Counted from the stretch's first letter, positions 1 to 8,886 are shown. The stretch is DNA of 64,000 nt from Peptococcaceae bacterium BICA1-7 (GCA_000802095.1 JUEB01000020.1:91085-155084); one strand, 5' to 3'. The notes: generated by a model not told the origin, from the letters alone. Numbers and translations: made by a program.

Positions 1-477
1 GAACAGCTTCTTGTCATCGGCAGAGCCCCTGACGCTCTCCAGCATATGCTCAATAATCTCTTCCTGCATGAGAAGGTCCTCCTCGTAAAGGGAGTGGCCT
101 TCATCAGTGATGAGGCTGTTTTCCAGGGACTGCCTGAACAGCTCCACGATAAGTGCTATTTCCTCCTGCTTTAGAGTCTCAACATCTCTTTGTATCTCAA
201 CCATGGTAAAGCTCTCGCACTCCTGGTAATCAACAGCAGAGAGCCTTATGACCTTTCCCTGGAGGACGCTGAATACCTCTATGCTCTCTAAAAGCCTGTC
301 GTTTATAATGTCCCTATCCGCAGGCTCAAGTGACCGTGAGGTGATGAAGGTAAATTTTAATACTCTCTGCCCCGGGTCATAATTAATGGTGGCCACTTCC
401 GGGTACCGGACCAGAATTGATATTAAAAGGCCAATGCTATCGGTAACATCCTCTTTTCCCCTGTACAATAATCCCAC
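1..477 (-). CDS. Hypothetical protein, C-terminus cut by window edge
   Basis: A minus-strand reading frame stays open from a GTG at 477 to the first base of the window, giving 159 codons without a stop. The GTG is preceded by AAGGAG with 8 bases between. The visible protein starts MGLLYRGKEDVTDSIG and is acidic and probably soluble, with no signal peptide or membrane segment. It alternates strands and helices, and the C-terminal part is rich in Glu and Leu (LYEEDLLMQEEIIEHMLES). I do not recognise the family. It lies just downstream of rny on the same strand, beyond the rny terminator hairpin, so it may have its own promoter. The true end is outside the window. Confidence 0.75.
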   Translation of the reverse strand, partial: MGLLYRGKEDVTDSIGLLISILVRYPEVATINYDPGQRVLKFTFITSRSLEPADRDIINDRLLESIEVFSVLQGKVIRLSAVDYQECESFTMVEIQRDVETLKQEEIALIVELFRQSLENSLITDEGHSLYEEDLLMQEEIIEHMLESVRGSADDKKLF

Positions 478-604
478 GTGTCACACTCCTTGCACCTGCT
501 GATAATGTTATTGTTCTTTTCTATCCGATCTATTCCTGCCAGAAAAATTTTCAAAGCTCTCTGTAATATTTGTCATGGTTTTATGAGGCTTATTTTTATT
601 GAAA

Positions 605-626
605 ACGGCCCTTTTTAAAAGGGCCG
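605..626 (-). terminator. Intrinsic terminator after rny
   Basis: On the minus strand a perfect stem CGGCCC..GGGCCG with A/T-rich inner pairs is followed by GTTTTC. It begins a few bases past the rny stop codon and separates rny from the unknown downstream gene. Confidence 0.7.
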
Positions 627-632
627 CCTTAA

Positions 633-2174
633 TTACTTTGCGTAATCCACCACTCTGGTTTCTCTGATAACTGTAACCTTTATCTGCCCTGGATAGTCAA
701 GCTCCCCTTCTATTCTCTTGGCTATTTCCCGCACCAGCCTTATGGCCGCCAGGTCGTCTACCCGCTCAGGCTTGACCATTATCCGTATTTCACGTCCCGC
801 CTGAATGGCGTAGGATTTTTCCACTCCTTCGAAGGTGCCGGCTATTTCTTCCAGCTTTTGCAGCCTTCTGATGTAATTCTCCAGTGTTTCACGGCGGGCC
901 CCCGGCCTGGCCGCCGATATAGCGTCGGCCGCCTGCACCAGCACCGCCACAATTGTTTTGGGTTCCTCGTCTCCATGGTGGGCGGCTATGGCATGAGTTA
1001 CATCAGCATTCTCACGGTACTTTTTGGCCAGATCCACACCAATGGTAACGTGGGGTCCTTCCACCTCATGATCAACGGCCTTTCCTATATCATGGAGCAG
1101 CCCGGCCCTCTTGGCCAGCTGCACATCAGCCCCCAGTTCCGCAGCCATCAGTCCGGCCAGGTGAGAAACCTCGATAGAGTGCTTAAGCACATTCTGCCCG
1201 TAGCTTGTCCTGTATTTCAGCCTCCCCAGCAGGTGTACCAGCTCGGGGTGCAGGCCGTGCACCCCTGTTTCAAAGGTGGCTTGCTCTCCGGCCTCTCTTA
1301 TCTGGACATCCACCTCTTTTTTGGCCTTTTCAACCATTTCCTCAATCCGGGCAGGGTGTATCCTTCCGTCCACTATGAGCTTTTCAAGGCTTATCCGGGC
1401 CACTTCCCGGCGGATGGGATCGAAGCCGGACAGTATCACGGCCTCGGGTGTGTCATCAATAATCAGGTCAATCCCGGTAAGGGTCTCAAAAGCCCTTATA
1501 TTCCGGCCCTCCCGGCCTATTATGCGGCCCTTCATCTCGTCACTGGGAAGGGGAATTACCGCCACCGTAGTCTCGGCCACATGGTCGGCAGCACACCTCT
1601 GGATAGCCAGGGATATTACCTCCCTCGCCCTCTTTTCCCCTTCCTCCTTGGCCTTATCCTCGATGTCCTTGATCATCTTGGCGGCCTCATACTGGATTTC
1701 CTTTTCAATGTCGGCCAGCAATATCTGCCTGGCCTCTTCGGAGGTCATTCCCGAAACCCTCTCCAGCTCAGCCACCTGCTTGCTGTATAACTGGTTCAGG
1801 TCGTTTTTAATCTTGTCTGCCTCGGCTTCTTTTTTATTCAGCAAATCTTCTTTTTTCTCAATGGCATCTGTTTTACGATCCAGAGCCTCTTCCTTCTGCA
1901 TCAGGCGGCGCTCCATCCGCTGGAGCTCGGAACGTCTTTCCTTATTTTCTCTCTCCACCTCGTTGCGAAGCTTTAAAACCTCTTCCTTGGCTTCCAAAAG
2001 AGATTCTCTTTTCTTTGCTTCAGCTGCCTTTTCCGCCTCATCCAGCAATCTCTTGGCCTGAACTTCGGCTGAGGCTATCTTGGCCTCGGCAAGTGATTTT
2101 CTGACCAAATACCCTATGGCAAAAGATATAATTATTGCCAATATAGTAATAATAACAAAATAAATTGTTTGCAC
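633..2174 (-). CDS. rny: Ribonuclease Y
   Basis: Membrane-anchored endoribonuclease that starts mRNA decay in Firmicutes. The 513-residue protein has the full architecture. There is one N-terminal membrane helix (about 4-22) and a long charged coiled coil (about 25-200). A KH domain follows with [10 protein letters not shown] at 217-226. The metal-dependent HD domain has its HD pair at 361-362 in [10 protein letters not shown]. Length is normal for the family (about 510-520). The start is GTG with GGGAGG upstream. It lies downstream of recA-recX but is separated from them by an independent structured RNA ending in a terminator. Its transcription therefore needs either read-through or a promoter in the short space at 2175-2225, where I see no strong one. 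Confidence 0.97.
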   Translation of the reverse strand: MQTIYFVIITILAIIISFAIGYLVRKSLAEAKIASAEVQAKRLLDEAEKAAEAKKRESLLEAKEEVLKLRNEVERENKERRSELQRMERRLMQKEEALDRKTDAIEKKEDLLNKKEAEADKIKNDLNQLYSKQVAELERVSGMTSEEARQILLADIEKEIQYEAAKMIKDIEDKAKEEGEKRAREVISLAIQRCAADHVAETTVAVIPLPSDEMKGRIIGREGRNIRAFETLTGIDLIIDDTPEAVILSGFDPIRREVARISLEKLIVDGRIHPARIEEMVEKAKKEVDVQIREAGEQATFETGVHGLHPELVHLLGRLKYRTSYGQNVLKHSIEVSHLAGLMAAELGADVQLAKRAGLLHDIGKAVDHEVEGPHVTIGVDLAKKYRENADVTHAIAAHHGDEEPKTIVAVLVQAADAISAARPGARRETLENYIRRLQKLEEIAGTFEGVEKSYAIQAGREIRIMVKPERVDDLAAIRLVREIAKRIEGELDYPGQIKVTVIRETRVVDYAK

Positions 2175-2224
2175 TGATCCACCTCCCTTACTTTAATTCC
2201 CTTCATAGTTGTCTTGAATAAACA

Positions 2225-2424
2225 CAAAAAAAAGACCGAGTAAACTCGGCAGAAAATATATCGGACCTACTCAGTTTGTCTCCAATGGGTGATAACAGCC
2301 ATACCTATTAGAGATCGACTCCAGCAAACAAGATCTCCCCGGCAAAGCAAGGCCGGGAAGTAAAATATTATGTTGAATATATCTTAATACTGAAGTAGCA
2401 GCATCCAATTCTATTTTCTCCCAC
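2225..2424 (-). ncRNA. Structured small RNA, possible 6S RNA
   Basis: About 200 nt lie between a near-consensus sigma-A promoter and an intrinsic terminator (GCCGAG..CTCGG then eight U). The two ends can pair over a long, interrupted helix: GAAAAUA with UAUUUUC, AUUGGA with UCCGAU, and CUACUUCAGU with ACUGAGUAG. The middle can form CUUCCCGGC/GCCGGGGAG or, in competition, GAGAUC/GAUCUC. One long rod with internal loops and a length near 200 nt is what 6S RNA looks like. No open frame of useful length lies inside. The alternative is a cis-acting leader of rny, which starts 50 bases beyond the terminator. Assignment to 6S is inference; the promoter, terminator and pairing are visible. Confidence 0.55.
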
Positions 2425-2429
2425 GCTTT

Positions 2430-2458
2430 ATTGTACATATTTAAGTTATACCTGTCAA
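2430..2458 (-). promoter_or_regulatory. Sigma-A promoter of the small RNA
   Basis: TTGACA at 2458-2453 and TACAAT at 2435-2430 are separated by exactly 17 bases. This is one of the best vegetative promoter matches in the window. The predicted start is near 2424. It lies immediately after the recX stop codon, so the RNA downstream is an independent unit. Confidence 0.8.
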
Positions 2459-2462
2459 GATC

Positions 2463-2924
2463 TCACGGTTGGTGCATATTTTCCAGGCAGCTACAGACTC
2501 TTTCCACAATGTCCTGACTAAAGCCCCTTCTACTGAGAAAGGCCGCTATTTTAACCAGGGGATAATCGTTCCCCCGGCGTTTTTTCATACCCATGGCCAG
2601 TGACATGGCCACCCTCATCTCGGCCCCGGAATCAATACCGGCCAGCACCCTGTCAACAACGTATTCATCCACACCCAGTTGTTTAAGGTCATGGGCCATC
2701 ACCGACCTGGGGCGAAGGGACTTTTTCTGAACGTACTGCTCAGCAAAGGCCTCATCATTCAAAAGGCCGTATTCCAGCAGATTGCCCATTACCAGGGTAA
2801 CCGTTTCACTGCCAAAGCCTTTCTTGAACAGCATTTCAGTTACCTGGCGCCCGGTGCGCGCTCTGGAGGAAAGATACTTATAGGCTGTCTGCCTGGCTTT
2901 TTCATACTGGTCATCTTTTAACAT
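2463..2924 (-). CDS. recX: Regulatory protein RecX
   Basis: Modulator of RecA filament growth. The 153-residue protein is nearly all alpha-helical, with the three-helix RecX repeats typical of the family, for example ARTGRQVTEMLFKKGF near the N-terminus and AFLSRRGFSQDIVERV near the C-terminus. The frame is open back to a GTG at 2951, but that codon has no ribosome binding site. The ATG at 2924 (protein starts MLKDDQYEKARQ) has a weak GGTGG in front and gives a typical RecX start. It follows recA on the same strand by about 70 bases and is almost certainly co-transcribed. Confidence 0.9.
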   Translation of the reverse strand: MLKDDQYEKARQTAYKYLSSRARTGRQVTEMLFKKGFGSETVTLVMGNLLEYGLLNDEAFAEQYVQKKSLRPRSVMAHDLKQLGVDEYVVDRVLAGIDSGAEMRVAMSLAMGMKKRRGNDYPLVKIAAFLSRRGFSQDIVERVCSCLENMHQP

Positions 2925-2993
2925 AAAAACCACCGATAAAAGGCCCGCCACCCCATTATAATGGCCGGCCCCGGCTATAGCCGGCTGCTCCGG

Positions 2994-4028
2994 CTAGCTC
3001 TCTCCTGCCTCTTCCCTGCTCTCCGGGCCGGCGGAGCGAAGGTTGAAGTGCGCCCGGAGCTTTTGCTCCACCTCATTTAGCAGGTCAGAGCGATCCTTTA
3101 ACAGTTCCTTGACGTTTTCCCGGCCCTGGCCAAGACGGTCATCCCCGTAGGAGTACCAGGCCCCGCTCTTATTGATTATATTCAGGTCGGCGGCCATGTC
3201 CAGTATGGTGCCCTCCCTGGAGATACCCGTTCCGTACATGATGTCGAACTCAGCCTGCTTAAAGGGCGGCGCCACCTTATTCTTGACCACCTTGACCCTG
3301 GTCCTGTTGCCGATCACATCCCCACCCTGCTTAAGGGACTCTATTTTGCGGACCTCCAGTCTCACCGAGGCGTAAAACTTAAGCGCCCGGCCGCCGGGAG
3401 TGGTCTCGGGACTTCCGAACATAACCCCCACCTTCTCCCTCAGCTGGTTTATAAACACCACCACTGTGCGGGACTTGCTGGTAATCCCGGTGAGCTTCCG
3501 CAGGGCCTGGGACATAAGTCGGGCCTGCAGGCCCACGTGGGCGTCACCCATTTCGCCGTCTATTTCAGCCTTGGGCACCAGAGCGGCCACCGAGTCAATC
3601 ACCACCACGTCCACCGCCCCGCTCCGGACCAGGTGCTCACATATTTCCAGCGCCTGCTCCCCGGTATCAGGCTGTGAAACCAGTATATTGTCTATATCCA
3701 CCCCTATGCTCTTGGCATAGGTAGGGTCCAGGGCGTGCTCGGCATCTATGAAAGCCGCTATACCACCAAGTTTCTGGGCCTCGGCTATAATGTGAAGGGC
3801 CACCGTGGTTTTACCGGAAGACTCCGGCCCGAACACCTCCACCACCCTGCCCCTGGGGATGCCGCCCAGCCCGAGGGCTACATCCAGTGAAATGGCCCCG
3901 GTGGGTATGGTGTCTATATTGAGCTTGGCGGGTGAGTCACCCAGCTTCATTACCGCCCCCTTGCCAAACTGACGCTCAATTTGTGAAAGGGCGGCGTCCA
4001 GCGCCTTAAACTTATCCATTGCAGCCAT
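2994..4028 (-). CDS. recA: Recombinase RecA
   Basis: ATP-dependent strand-exchange protein and SOS co-protease. It has 344 residues, the usual length. Walker A GPESSGKT is at 67-74, Walker [10 protein letters not shown] around 139-147, the DNA-binding loop 1 segment [13 protein letters not shown] follows, and loop 2 is in [13 protein letters not shown]. The start ATG has TAGGAGGT 11 bases ahead. recX follows. No clear LexA operator of the GAAC-N4-GTTC type was seen in the 450 bases upstream, so SOS control is not shown by sequence here. Confidence 0.99.
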   Translation of the reverse strand: MAAMDKFKALDAALSQIERQFGKGAVMKLGDSPAKLNIDTIPTGAISLDVALGLGGIPRGRVVEVFGPESSGKTTVALHIIAEAQKLGGIAAFIDAEHALDPTYAKSIGVDIDNILVSQPDTGEQALEICEHLVRSGAVDVVVIDSVAALVPKAEIDGEMGDAHVGLQARLMSQALRKLTGITSKSRTVVVFINQLREKVGVMFGSPETTPGGRALKFYASVRLEVRKIESLKQGGDVIGNRTRVKVVKNKVAPPFKQAEFDIMYGTGISREGTILDMAADLNIINKSGAWYSYGDDRLGQGRENVKELLKDRSDLLNEVEQKLRAHFNLRSAGPESREEAGES

Positions 4029-4127
4029 ATTAAAGGCGTACCTCCTAACTCTGTTACCAACTAATCTAAGGCTATTTTATCGTATGGCTCACAGCCCGTC
4101 CACTCTTTTTCGAGCACGCTTTTGACT

Positions 4128-4156
4128 TTTATACATCTAATATACCTTTTTGACAA
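4128..4156 (-). promoter_or_regulatory. Probable recA promoter
   Basis: TTGTCA (4156-4151) and TATAAA (4133-4128) are separated by 17 bases, on the recA strand, about 100 bases before the recA start codon. Confidence 0.6.
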
Positions 4157-4401
4157 ATACCATTTTTCAGCGACTCAAAGCTGGCCTTTGCTTCCGGCGA
4201 AAATTTGTGAAAACCTATAATCTTTTCACACTGCTGCTCATGACAAAGCACACAGTTTTTTCAGACCCCTACTAATGCAGCACTGCAATATTTATTCCTA
4301 ATATTACCATGATTTAAAAAATATTCAATGATAAAACTCCGGCAATTGAACATCTTTGAAGTGAGTGCTTAGTCTCCCAAACATTTCAGACAGCAGAATA
4401 T
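4157..4401. other. A/T-rich intergenic stretch, nothing assignable
   Basis: Between the recA promoter and the ytfJ terminator there are about 245 bases with no open frame of useful length, no good ribosome binding site and no strong hairpin. I see nothing to annotate. Confidence 0.6.
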
Positions 4402-4451
4402 AAAAAAGTAAGGGCTGTCATAAATTTACAAAAGACAGCCCTTACTTTTTT
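4402..4451. terminator. Bidirectional terminator after ytfJ
   Basis: An 18-bp stem (AAAAAAGTAAGGGCTGTC with its complement GACAGCCCTTACTTTTTT) encloses a 14-base loop. The A- and T-runs at the two sides let it work in both directions. It lies just past the ytfJ stop codon. Confidence 0.85.
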
Positions 4452-4482
4452 CATTCTTTTGGGCCGGACTTCCATGGAAGGG

Positions 4483-4833
4483 TTACTGCTCAACCTTTTC
4501 CTGGGGCTTTAGCTTATTAATCACATCAGGAATTACTTCAGCCAATTGGGCCAGACTGCCCTTTTGACTCAGTGAGTATACCTGCACACTGCCCCCCTGC
4601 ATTATGATCAGCGCAGTAGGGGAAAGCTTCATGCCCGCTCCCCCGCCGCTGCCTTTCCCCCCCCCGCTTTTTTCGTCCTGCCCCTCGCCGCTGCCCATGC
4701 CAAAGCCCAGGGAAGCAGTCAGTATGGGGATAATGGTCGTGTCGCCGTTAATAATGGGCTCGCCTACAACGGTCTTGGTGGATACAAGATTCTCAAGGCG
4801 GGAAACAAGGGCATCAATGTCTTCTTTAAACAT
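4483..4833 (-). CDS. ytfJ: Sporulation protein YtfJ/GerW family
   Basis: Small protein of the YtfJ (GerW) family, in Bacillus a forespore-expressed protein needed for normal germination. The 116-residue product has a conserved N-terminal helix (MFKEDIDALVSRLENL), then VVGEPIINGDTTIIP, a glycine-rich low-complexity loop (GGGKGSGGGAGM), and a C-terminal strand region. This is the family pattern. An upstream GTG at 4842 is in frame, but the ATG at 4833 has AAGGAGGG at proper spacing. Its start overlaps the end of the ytfI-like gene by 8 bases, indicating translational coupling. It is the last gene of the sigma factor operon. Confidence 0.88.
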   Translation of the reverse strand: MFKEDIDALVSRLENLVSTKTVVGEPIINGDTTIIPILTASLGFGMGSGEGQDEKSGGGKGSGGGAGMKLSPTALIIMQGGSVQVYSLSQKGSLAQLAEVIPDVINKLKPQEKVEQ

Positions 4834-5503
4834 ATTGGGCACCCTCCTTATGTTTTCTTCTGATGATAAATTTGTTTTTTAATTGGCCCCACCATAGCTT
4901 CCTGACCGGCCCGGTCAGGAGAAGGCGAAGGGTGAGCCCAATGATTGTAATCGGAACGATCCGGCCGGAGGTTTCCAGGTCAACATCCAGAATTGGCCCG
5001 TTAAAATCAGCCTCCAGTGCAGGCTTGAAATGCTCGGAGCGCAACGCAGCCAATAGTCCGGCCAGCAGGCCGGTCAGGGCCGGGTCGCCGGCGCCATAGA
5101 CACCGTTTAATCGCAGCCTCAGCCGGCAGGACCTGAAGATACTTTTTAAGTATTCCAGAACCAGGGCCAAAAGCTGTCTGTTAAGCACGGTAAAGACTTT
5201 CGAAAAGCTTAAACCGTGTTTTTTCCCCCGCGCCTTTGTTTTCTTCCGGGGCTTCTTTGCCCTGGCAGTTCCCTGCTTATTGCGGAATACAGGCAGCGCT
5301 ATTCCGGCCAGCCGTACCCCGAAGGACTTTTGGCTCCCGTTAATGCCCACGGAGGCGGCCAGCAGGCCCCAGGCCAGCCTGGCCTCCAGCCGCTGCTGTT
5401 CCCTGGTGCCCAGGCGGCCCCCGGCTTTAAAGGTCAGCGGAACGCTTAAAATTACCACAGGCAGCAAGGCCAGTATTAGAATAAAAAACGCCCAGCCACT
5501 CAA
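4826..5503 (-). CDS. DUF2953 family protein (YtfI-like)
   Basis: 225-residue protein with an N-terminal membrane helix (about 3-22, rich in Leu, Ile, Val and Pro), then a basic linker (KKPRKKTKARGKKH around 84-97) and a C-terminal domain with a short hydrophobic stretch (IIGLTLRLLLTGPV). This matches DUF2953, called YtfI in Bacillus, where it also sits directly before ytfJ. The molecular role is not known. The start is TTG at 5503, overlapping the stop codon of the preceding anti-sigma gene by 4 bases. Function in sporulation is inferred from the pairing with ytfJ. Confidence 0.8.
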   Translation of the reverse strand: MSGWAFFILILALLPVVILSVPLTFKAGGRLGTREQQRLEARLAWGLLAASVGINGSQKSFGVRLAGIALPVFRNKQGTARAKKPRKKTKARGKKHGLSFSKVFTVLNRQLLALVLEYLKSIFRSCRLRLRLNGVYGAGDPALTGLLAGLLAALRSEHFKPALEADFNGPILDVDLETSGRIVPITIIGLTLRLLLTGPVRKLWWGQLKNKFIIRRKHKEGAQYV

Positions 5504-5940
5504 CGCTTATCACGCCTTTTACCGTTAATCAGTCCTGCCACGGAGGAAACTCCACGGATGACGGCAGGCAGGCTGCGTATTGTTGTCCTGGCCAGAATCC
5601 CCAGCTGTGATGGGCCAGGAATTTGAGCAATCCCGGCGAGGGCGGGCTGCCAGGCCAGCTTCTGGGCGTCCCACAGGCTTAACCCTCCCTCTTTTTGACG
5701 TCTGGCTGCGACGGCCCTGGCCACTGCCTGCTGGCGAATATAAGGAAGTTCCGGCGGGACCTCCATCTCCTCATACTGTTCAAGTTCCAGCCAAAGCAAT
5801 CTCAGCCGCGACATTTCCTGACGGCAGGCCTGGCAGCCGCCAAGGTGCTGTCGAATTTGATTTAACTCCAACGGGTTCAGTTCGCCGTCCAGAAAGGACT
5901 GCAGGGCTTCCACACTGCACTTCAATACTATCTCTCCCAT
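5500..5940 (-). CDS. Zinc-finger anti-sigma factor
   Basis: 146-residue protein whose N-terminal half has the H-x3-C-x2-C zinc-binding pattern of ZAS/zf-HC2 anti-sigma factors, seen as QHLGGCQACRQE around 31-42. It is preceded by a helix containing FLDGEL, also typical. The C-terminal half is a moderately hydrophobic, Gly/Ala-rich region with no clear membrane helix, so this may be a soluble anti-sigma factor rather than a membrane sensor. It directly follows and overlaps the ECF sigma gene by 13 bases, the standard partner arrangement. What signal it senses cannot be told. Confidence 0.82.
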   Translation of the reverse strand: MGEIVLKCSVEALQSFLDGELNPLELNQIRQHLGGCQACRQEMSRLRLLWLELEQYEEMEVPPELPYIRQQAVARAVAARRQKEGGLSLWDAQKLAWQPALAGIAQIPGPSQLGILARTTIRSLPAVIRGVSSVAGLINGKRRDKR

Positions 5941-6506
5941 CCGTAAGCTCCTGCCAACTGGCTTCGCAATTGCTGTCTGGCGCGAAAAAGGTAAGTCTTC
6001 ACTGTTCCCAGCGGCAATTCGGTGGTGGCAGCAATTTCTTCATAGCTGAGCCCCTCCTGGTGCCTCATTACCAGCACTAACCTCTGTTGGGGAGGAAGCC
6101 GGCTTACCGCCTGCTGGATTACTTCCCGGGTATCCTGCCATTCCGCCGCATCCGCAGGATCGTCCGCACTTCCACTGAGGGTATCTCCAAGCACCACACC
6201 ATCGGCCACCGGCTGATCCAGTGAAACTGTCTGTGGTGCACGCCGCTTCAGGCAGTTCAGGCATACATTTACGGTCACCTGCCGCAGCCAGGGCTTTAAA
6301 GGGCGGCCAAGCTGAAAATTATCCAGCCCGGTCAGTATTTTCACCAGTGCTTCCTGGGTAAAATCCAGGGCGTCCTCCCGTGATCCGCTGATCTTATAAC
6401 ACAGCCGGTAGACATACGCTTCATAACGGGATAATAAAAGCCGGCAGGCCTCTTCTTCACCTTCACGGCAGCGGATGATCAATTTATGGTCTGTGTTGGA
6501 TTCCAC
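5928..6506 (-). CDS. ECF-type RNA polymerase sigma factor
   Basis: 192-residue sigma-70 family protein with only regions 2 and 4. Region 2 covers about 20-90, with the core-binding and -10 segment RLCYKISGSREDALDFTQE. Region 4 covers about 125-185, with the helix-turn-helix LSYEEIAATTELPLGTVKTYLFRARQ written here only in part as SYEEIAATTELPLGTVKTY. The start is GTG at 6506 with AAAGGGGGG ahead. It heads an operon with its anti-sigma factor, ytfI and ytfJ, so the unit is probably self-regulated. Linking an ECF pair to a spore germination gene is unusual relative to Bacillus. Confidence 0.93.
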   Translation of the reverse strand: MESNTDHKLIIRCREGEEEACRLLLSRYEAYVYRLCYKISGSREDALDFTQEALVKILTGLDNFQLGRPLKPWLRQVTVNVCLNCLKRRAPQTVSLDQPVADGVVLGDTLSGSADDPADAAEWQDTREVIQQAVSRLPPQQRLVLVMRHQEGLSYEEIAATTELPLGTVKTYLFRARQQLRSQLAGAYGWER

Positions 6507-6621
6507 CGTTGCCCCCCCTTTAAGGGTTCCACTAATCTATACACCCGTCAGAGGTAAAAAGTTTCAGCTCAAAAAAAATAGGTAGTGAATAGTCATCAGC
6601 CGCTGCTTTGTCCTAAATGAA

Positions 6622-6653
6622 AAAATAAACCCCTTATCACCAGGGGTTTATTT
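6622..6653 (-). terminator. Terminator after the DEAD-box helicase gene
   Basis: Stem AAATAAACCCC / GGGGTTTATTT with a 9-base loop. On the minus strand it is followed by TTTTTTCA. It lies about 35 bases past the helicase stop codon. Confidence 0.8.
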
Positions 6654-6686
6654 AATATTATGCTTATGAATCTGTCACCTTAATCA

Positions 6687-8294
6687 TTACCTGCCTCTGG
6701 CAGGCTCCACCGATATCTTCCTCCCCTTCACCAGGGCCTGGCGGTGCAGGTAGCCTATGACGCAGCTGGCCCACTCCTCGGGAACCTCCACAAAGGTGAA
6801 TTTATCGTATATCCTTATATCTCCAATTAGATTGGCCGGTATTCCAGACTCGTCGCATATTATACGGATAAGCTCCGGGGGCCTGATATTGTCGGAGCGG
6901 CCTACACTCATAAAAAGCCGTACCATACCAGGCTTGGCCCCGGTATTTTCATAAGAGCGATCATCGGAGCGGGGGCTTATCGGCTGCTGCTGCTGCTGCT
7001 CCTCCTCCGCGGGGCCGTAGGCCATCTTAAGCGCGGCCGCAGCTATATCCACCGGGTCGTAATCATCCAGCAGGGGGTTGACCATGTTCCTGTAATAGCC
7101 AAGCTTGCCCTCCTCAATAATCATGCGCAGCCTCTCCTTAAGCCCCTCCTTCTGCCTTTCAGCAATGTCGGCGGGCTCGGGCAGTATCTCCCGGCGAATT
7201 CTGGTCCTGGTCATCCTCTCTATGAGCTTGAGCTGGGCATACTCCCTGGGAGTTACCAGGGTCACAGCGGTGCCCGACTTGCCGGCCCTGCCGGTCCGGC
7301 CTATGCGGTGAACATAAAACTCAACATCCTGGGGCAAATCATAGTTTATAACATGGGATACATTCTCTATATCCAGCCCCCGGGCGGCCACATCGGTGGC
7401 CACCAGCACATCCACCTGGTTATTTTTAAAGCGTCTCATCACCTGGTTTCTCTGGTACTGGCTTAAGTCCCCGTGCAGACCGGCCACCGGGTAGGCCCTG
7501 GCCTCCAGCCTCTCTGTCAGATCATCAACGCCTCTCTTGGTGCGGCAGAAAACAATGGCCTTGGTCATATCCAGAAAATCCAGCAGTCTGGTCATGGTCT
7601 CCACCTTGGTCCTCTCACGGGTCTCGTAATAGACCTGGTCAATAAGGGGCACGGTGATGCTTTCCTTGCTGACAGTGATGTACTCGGGGTTATTAAGGTA
7701 GCGGTTGGACAGGTCCATTATCTCCCGGGGCATTGTTGCAGAAAAGAGCAGGGTCTGCCTTTCCTCCGGGGTCGACCTCAATATGGCCTCAATATCCTCG
7801 ATGAAGCCCATGTCCAGCATTTCATCCGCCTCATCAAGCACCACCATCTTGACCCTGTCCAGTATAAGAGTTCTTCTCCTTAGGTGGTCTAAAAGCCTTC
7901 CAGGGGTACCGATGACCACATGCACACCCTGCTTAAGCACCCGTATCTGCCTGTCAATGGACTGCCCCCCATATATGGGCAGAGTCCTTACCCTGCGGTG
8001 CCGGCCTATGCGGGATATCTCCTCGGCCACCTGTATGGCCAGCTCTCTGGTGGGGGTTACCACCAGGGCCTGAATACCTGCCTTGAGGTTTACCATCTCC
8101 ACAATGGGTATTCCGAAGGCGGCGGTTTTACCGGTACCTGTCTGGGCCTGCCCGATAACATCCTTTCCATCATTCAGCAGGGGCACCGCCCTTACCTGGA
8201 TGGGGGTGGGCTCCTCAAAGCCCATGTCGGCCAGGGCCTGGGCTATCTTTCTGGTTACCTGTAATTCTCCAAAGTTAACATATTCAATTGGCAC
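6687..8294 (-). CDS. DEAD-box RNA helicase with DbpA-type RNA-binding domain
   Basis: ATP-dependent RNA helicase, most like the CshA/DbpA group. All core motifs are present: Q motif EEPTPIQ, motif I AQTGTGKT, Ia PTRELA, Ib TPGRLL, II DEAD, III SAT, V ARGLDI and VI HRIGRTGR. The last 85 residues (from MVRLFMSVGRSDNI to the end) match the DbpA RNA-binding domain, which in YxiN/DbpA binds 23S rRNA hairpin 92. A poly-Gln run (EEEQQQQQQ) marks the linker. The ATG at 8300 sits only 1-2 bases from the AAAGGAG site. The GTG at 8294 has a 7-base spacing and is the likelier start (535 aa). The cinA-like gene lies just upstream. Confidence 0.95.
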   Translation of the reverse strand: MPIEYVNFGELQVTRKIAQALADMGFEEPTPIQVRAVPLLNDGKDVIGQAQTGTGKTAAFGIPIVEMVNLKAGIQALVVTPTRELAIQVAEEISRIGRHRRVRTLPIYGGQSIDRQIRVLKQGVHVVIGTPGRLLDHLRRRTLILDRVKMVVLDEADEMLDMGFIEDIEAILRSTPEERQTLLFSATMPREIMDLSNRYLNNPEYITVSKESITVPLIDQVYYETRERTKVETMTRLLDFLDMTKAIVFCRTKRGVDDLTERLEARAYPVAGLHGDLSQYQRNQVMRRFKNNQVDVLVATDVAARGLDIENVSHVINYDLPQDVEFYVHRIGRTGRAGKSGTAVTLVTPREYAQLKLIERMTRTRIRREILPEPADIAERQKEGLKERLRMIIEEGKLGYYRNMVNPLLDDYDPVDIAAAALKMAYGPAEEEQQQQQPISPRSDDRSYENTGAKPGMVRLFMSVGRSDNIRPPELIRIICDESGIPANLIGDIRIYDKFTFVEVPEEWASCVIGYLHRQALVKGRKISVEPARGR

Positions 8295-8306
8295 TAGCAT
8301 TCTCCT

Positions 8307-8807
8307 TTATTCACGGTTATTCAAAAGCTCCAAAAGGAGCATTGTAAGGGCTTCCTGTACGGTGGCCGTCCTTATTTGGGCCCTGCTGCCTGCCAGGCGA
8401 AGCTCTCTGGCCGTTGTACCCCGGGGTCCTGTCAGGGCTATATACACCAAGCCCACCGGCTTGCCGGGAGTCCCGCCCCCAGGACCGGCCACTCCGGTTA
8501 CAGCCAGGCCAAAATCAGTTTTCATAAGCTTCCTGGCGCCTTCGGCCATGGATCTGGCCACCTGGCCGCTTACCGCCCCATACTGATTTAATTCACCGGC
8601 CGGAACTCCCAATACAACCTCTTTTATACTGTTGTCATAGGCCACCACGCCCCCGGCGAAATATGCCGAACTTCCCGGAACATCGGTTATCCGGGCGGCA
8701 ATCATTCCTCCGGTGCAGGACTCGGCCAGCCCCAGGCTGAGTCCCCTCTCCTCCAGCAGGCGGCCAACCTCTTCTTCAATGATCTGTGACCCTTGCCAGC
8801 AGTTCAT
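8307..8807 (-). CDS. pncC: CinA C-terminal family nicotinamide-nucleotide amidase
   Basis: 166-residue stand-alone CinA C-terminal domain. The family hydrolyses nicotinamide mononucleotide to nicotinate mononucleotide and ammonia in pyridine nucleotide recycling. Signature features are AESCTGGMIAARITDVPGSS (SCTGG at 30-34), the core VVAYDNSIKEVVLGV, and the glycine-rich GVAGPGGGTPGKPVG. It lacks the N-terminal MoaB-like domain of full CinA, so pncC-type is the better label. A weak GTGTGG site precedes the ATG. It is 12 bases upstream of the helicase gene and probably co-transcribed with it. Confidence 0.92.
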   Translation of the reverse strand: MNCWQGSQIIEEEVGRLLEERGLSLGLAESCTGGMIAARITDVPGSSAYFAGGVVAYDNSIKEVVLGVPAGELNQYGAVSGQVARSMAEGARKLMKTDFGLAVTGVAGPGGGTPGKPVGLVYIALTGPRGTTARELRLAGSRAQIRTATVQEALTMLLLELLNNRE

Positions 8808-8886
8808 AGTATAAAATCACCACACAGTAAAATGCCCAACTGTATTTATTCGCCAGTGGTTGTAGAATATCCTTTTAATATACAAA

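Noticed and set aside
858..2061. Long plus-strand open frames opposite rny (310 and 261 codons)
   Set aside because: They are antisense to a complete, highly conserved rny, have Ser/Pro/Leu-rich translations without known motifs and no ribosome binding sites. They reflect the codon pattern of rny.
4029..4482. SOS (LexA) box upstream of recA
   Set aside because: No GAAC-N4-GTTC or close variant was found; nearby GAAC and GAGC words lack the second half-site.
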